From NCBI GenBank assembly GCA_900547835.1, contig URIJ01000148.1:1-5255 (forward strand): a DNA stretch of 5,255 nucleotides, read 5' to 3'. Source of the stretch: an uncultured Collinsella sp. (GTDB lineage: Bacteria > Actinomycetota > Coriobacteriia > Coriobacteriales > Coriobacteriaceae). Numbering within the stretch: the first letter of the stretch is position 1; each line of letters starts with the position of its first letter. Under the pieces are notes generated by a model, which saw only the letters and a list, made by a program, of their open reading frames with translations, did no database searches and had not been told where the DNA came from. Positions 4,789 through 5,255 of this stretch are shown here, in pieces. Position numbers and translations under genes: made by a program.

Positions 4789-5255
4789 ATGAGTAAGATT
4801 CTTGGTATCGACCTTGGTACTACTAACTCCGCTATGGCCGTCCTCGAGGGCGGTTCTCCGACCATTATCGTGAACGCCGAGGGCGACCGCACCACCCCGT
4901 CCGTCGTGGGCTTCCGCGCCGACGGCGACCGCGTCGTGGGTAAGGCCGCTAAGAACCAGGCTGTCACCAACCCCAAGAACACCGTGTTCTCCATCAAGCG
5001 CTTCATGGGCCGCAAGTACTCCGAGTGCACCTCCGAGATCAAGACCGTGCCGTACGAGGTCAAGGAGGGCCAGGGCGGCCGTGCCGTCGTCGACATCGAG
5101 GGCAAGGATTACACCGCCGAGCAGGTGAGCGCCATGACGCTCGCCAAGATGAAGGCCGACGCCGAGAAGTATCTGGGCGAGACCGTCACCGACGCCGTCA
5201 TCACCGTCCCGGCCTACTTCAACGACGCCCAGCGTCAGGCCACCAAGGACGCCGG
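4789..5255 (+). CDS. dnaK: Chaperone protein DnaK (Hsp70), N-terminal part, cut by window end
   Basis: The visible 155 complete codons encode the start of the Hsp70 nucleotide-binding domain, the ATP-driven cytoplasmic chaperone that works with DnaJ and GrpE on unfolded proteins. Diagnostic features are the phosphate-binding IDLGTTNS (7-14), NAEGDRTTPSVVGF (29-42), SIKRFMGRK (68-76) with K70 corresponding to the catalytic lysine of E. coli DnaK, and VPAYFNDAQRQATKDA (140-155), the second Hsp70 signature with its FND. The rest of the ATPase domain, the substrate-binding domain and any downstream grpE, dnaJ or hspR lie outside. Codon use is strongly biased to C-ending codons, as expected for a highly expressed gene. 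The long leader and repeats upstream suggest heat-shock control, which the visible sequence does not prove. The reading frame is intact to the window end. Confidence 0.98.
   Translation, partial: MSKILGIDLGTTNSAMAVLEGGSPTIIVNAEGDRTTPSVVGFRADGDRVVGKAAKNQAVTNPKNTVFSIKRFMGRKYSECTSEIKTVPYEVKEGQGGRAVVDIEGKDYTAEQVSAMTLAKMKADAEKYLGETVTDAVITVPAYFNDAQRQATKDA

Noticed and set aside
4614..5105. Minus-strand open frame over the start of dnaK
   Set aside because: It is antisense to the highly conserved dnaK sequence and lacks an RBS or domain.

Overview
The window looks like a piece of a GC-rich, anaerobic actinobacterial chromosome. The best guess is Coriobacteriia, close to Collinsella. This rests on recalled family resemblance, strong G/C preference at third codon positions, an oxygen-sensitive NAD pathway, a clostridial-type 2[4Fe-4S] ferredoxin and purine-rich GAGAGG-type ribosome binding sites. 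The taxonomic call is inference; no rRNA or other decisive marker is present.

Positions 48-3915 (+) form a compact operon for de novo NAD synthesis from aspartate: nadA (quinolinate synthase), nadB (L-aspartate oxidase, GTG start), nadC (quinolinate phosphoribosyltransferase) and a 3H-domain niacin-responsive repressor of the NiaR/YrxA type. NadB oxidises aspartate to iminoaspartate, NadA condenses this with dihydroxyacetone phosphate to quinolinate, and NadC converts quinolinate to nicotinate mononucleotide. The regulator, coupled to nadC by a TAATG overlap, probably shuts the operon down when niacin is plentiful. The nadA-nadB gap of 56 nt holds a small perfect-loop hairpin; the other junctions are 3 nt and -1 nt. 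A strong rho-independent terminator at 3929-3968 closes the operon and lies between two convergent genes.

On the minus strand, 4008-4193 encodes a 61-residue dicluster ferredoxin with its own RBS, a candidate extended -10 promoter and a leader hairpin.

The 595 bases from 4194 to 4788 separate this ferredoxin from dnaK (4789 onward, +, cut by the window end after about 155 residues). This gap is the least explained part. It holds a GC-rich nested inverted repeat of about 123 nt (4411-4533), an AT-rich stretch with CTCAA/TTGAG half-sites, a 10-bp-period duplicated ATAGATCT, and a 6-2-6 dyad near the likely dnaK promoter, then a GC-rich hairpin in the dnaK leader.

The coding part is ordinary housekeeping metabolism. 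I see no defence system, mobile gene, CRISPR or tRNA. The only candidates for something undescribed are the structured intergenic elements upstream of dnaK.
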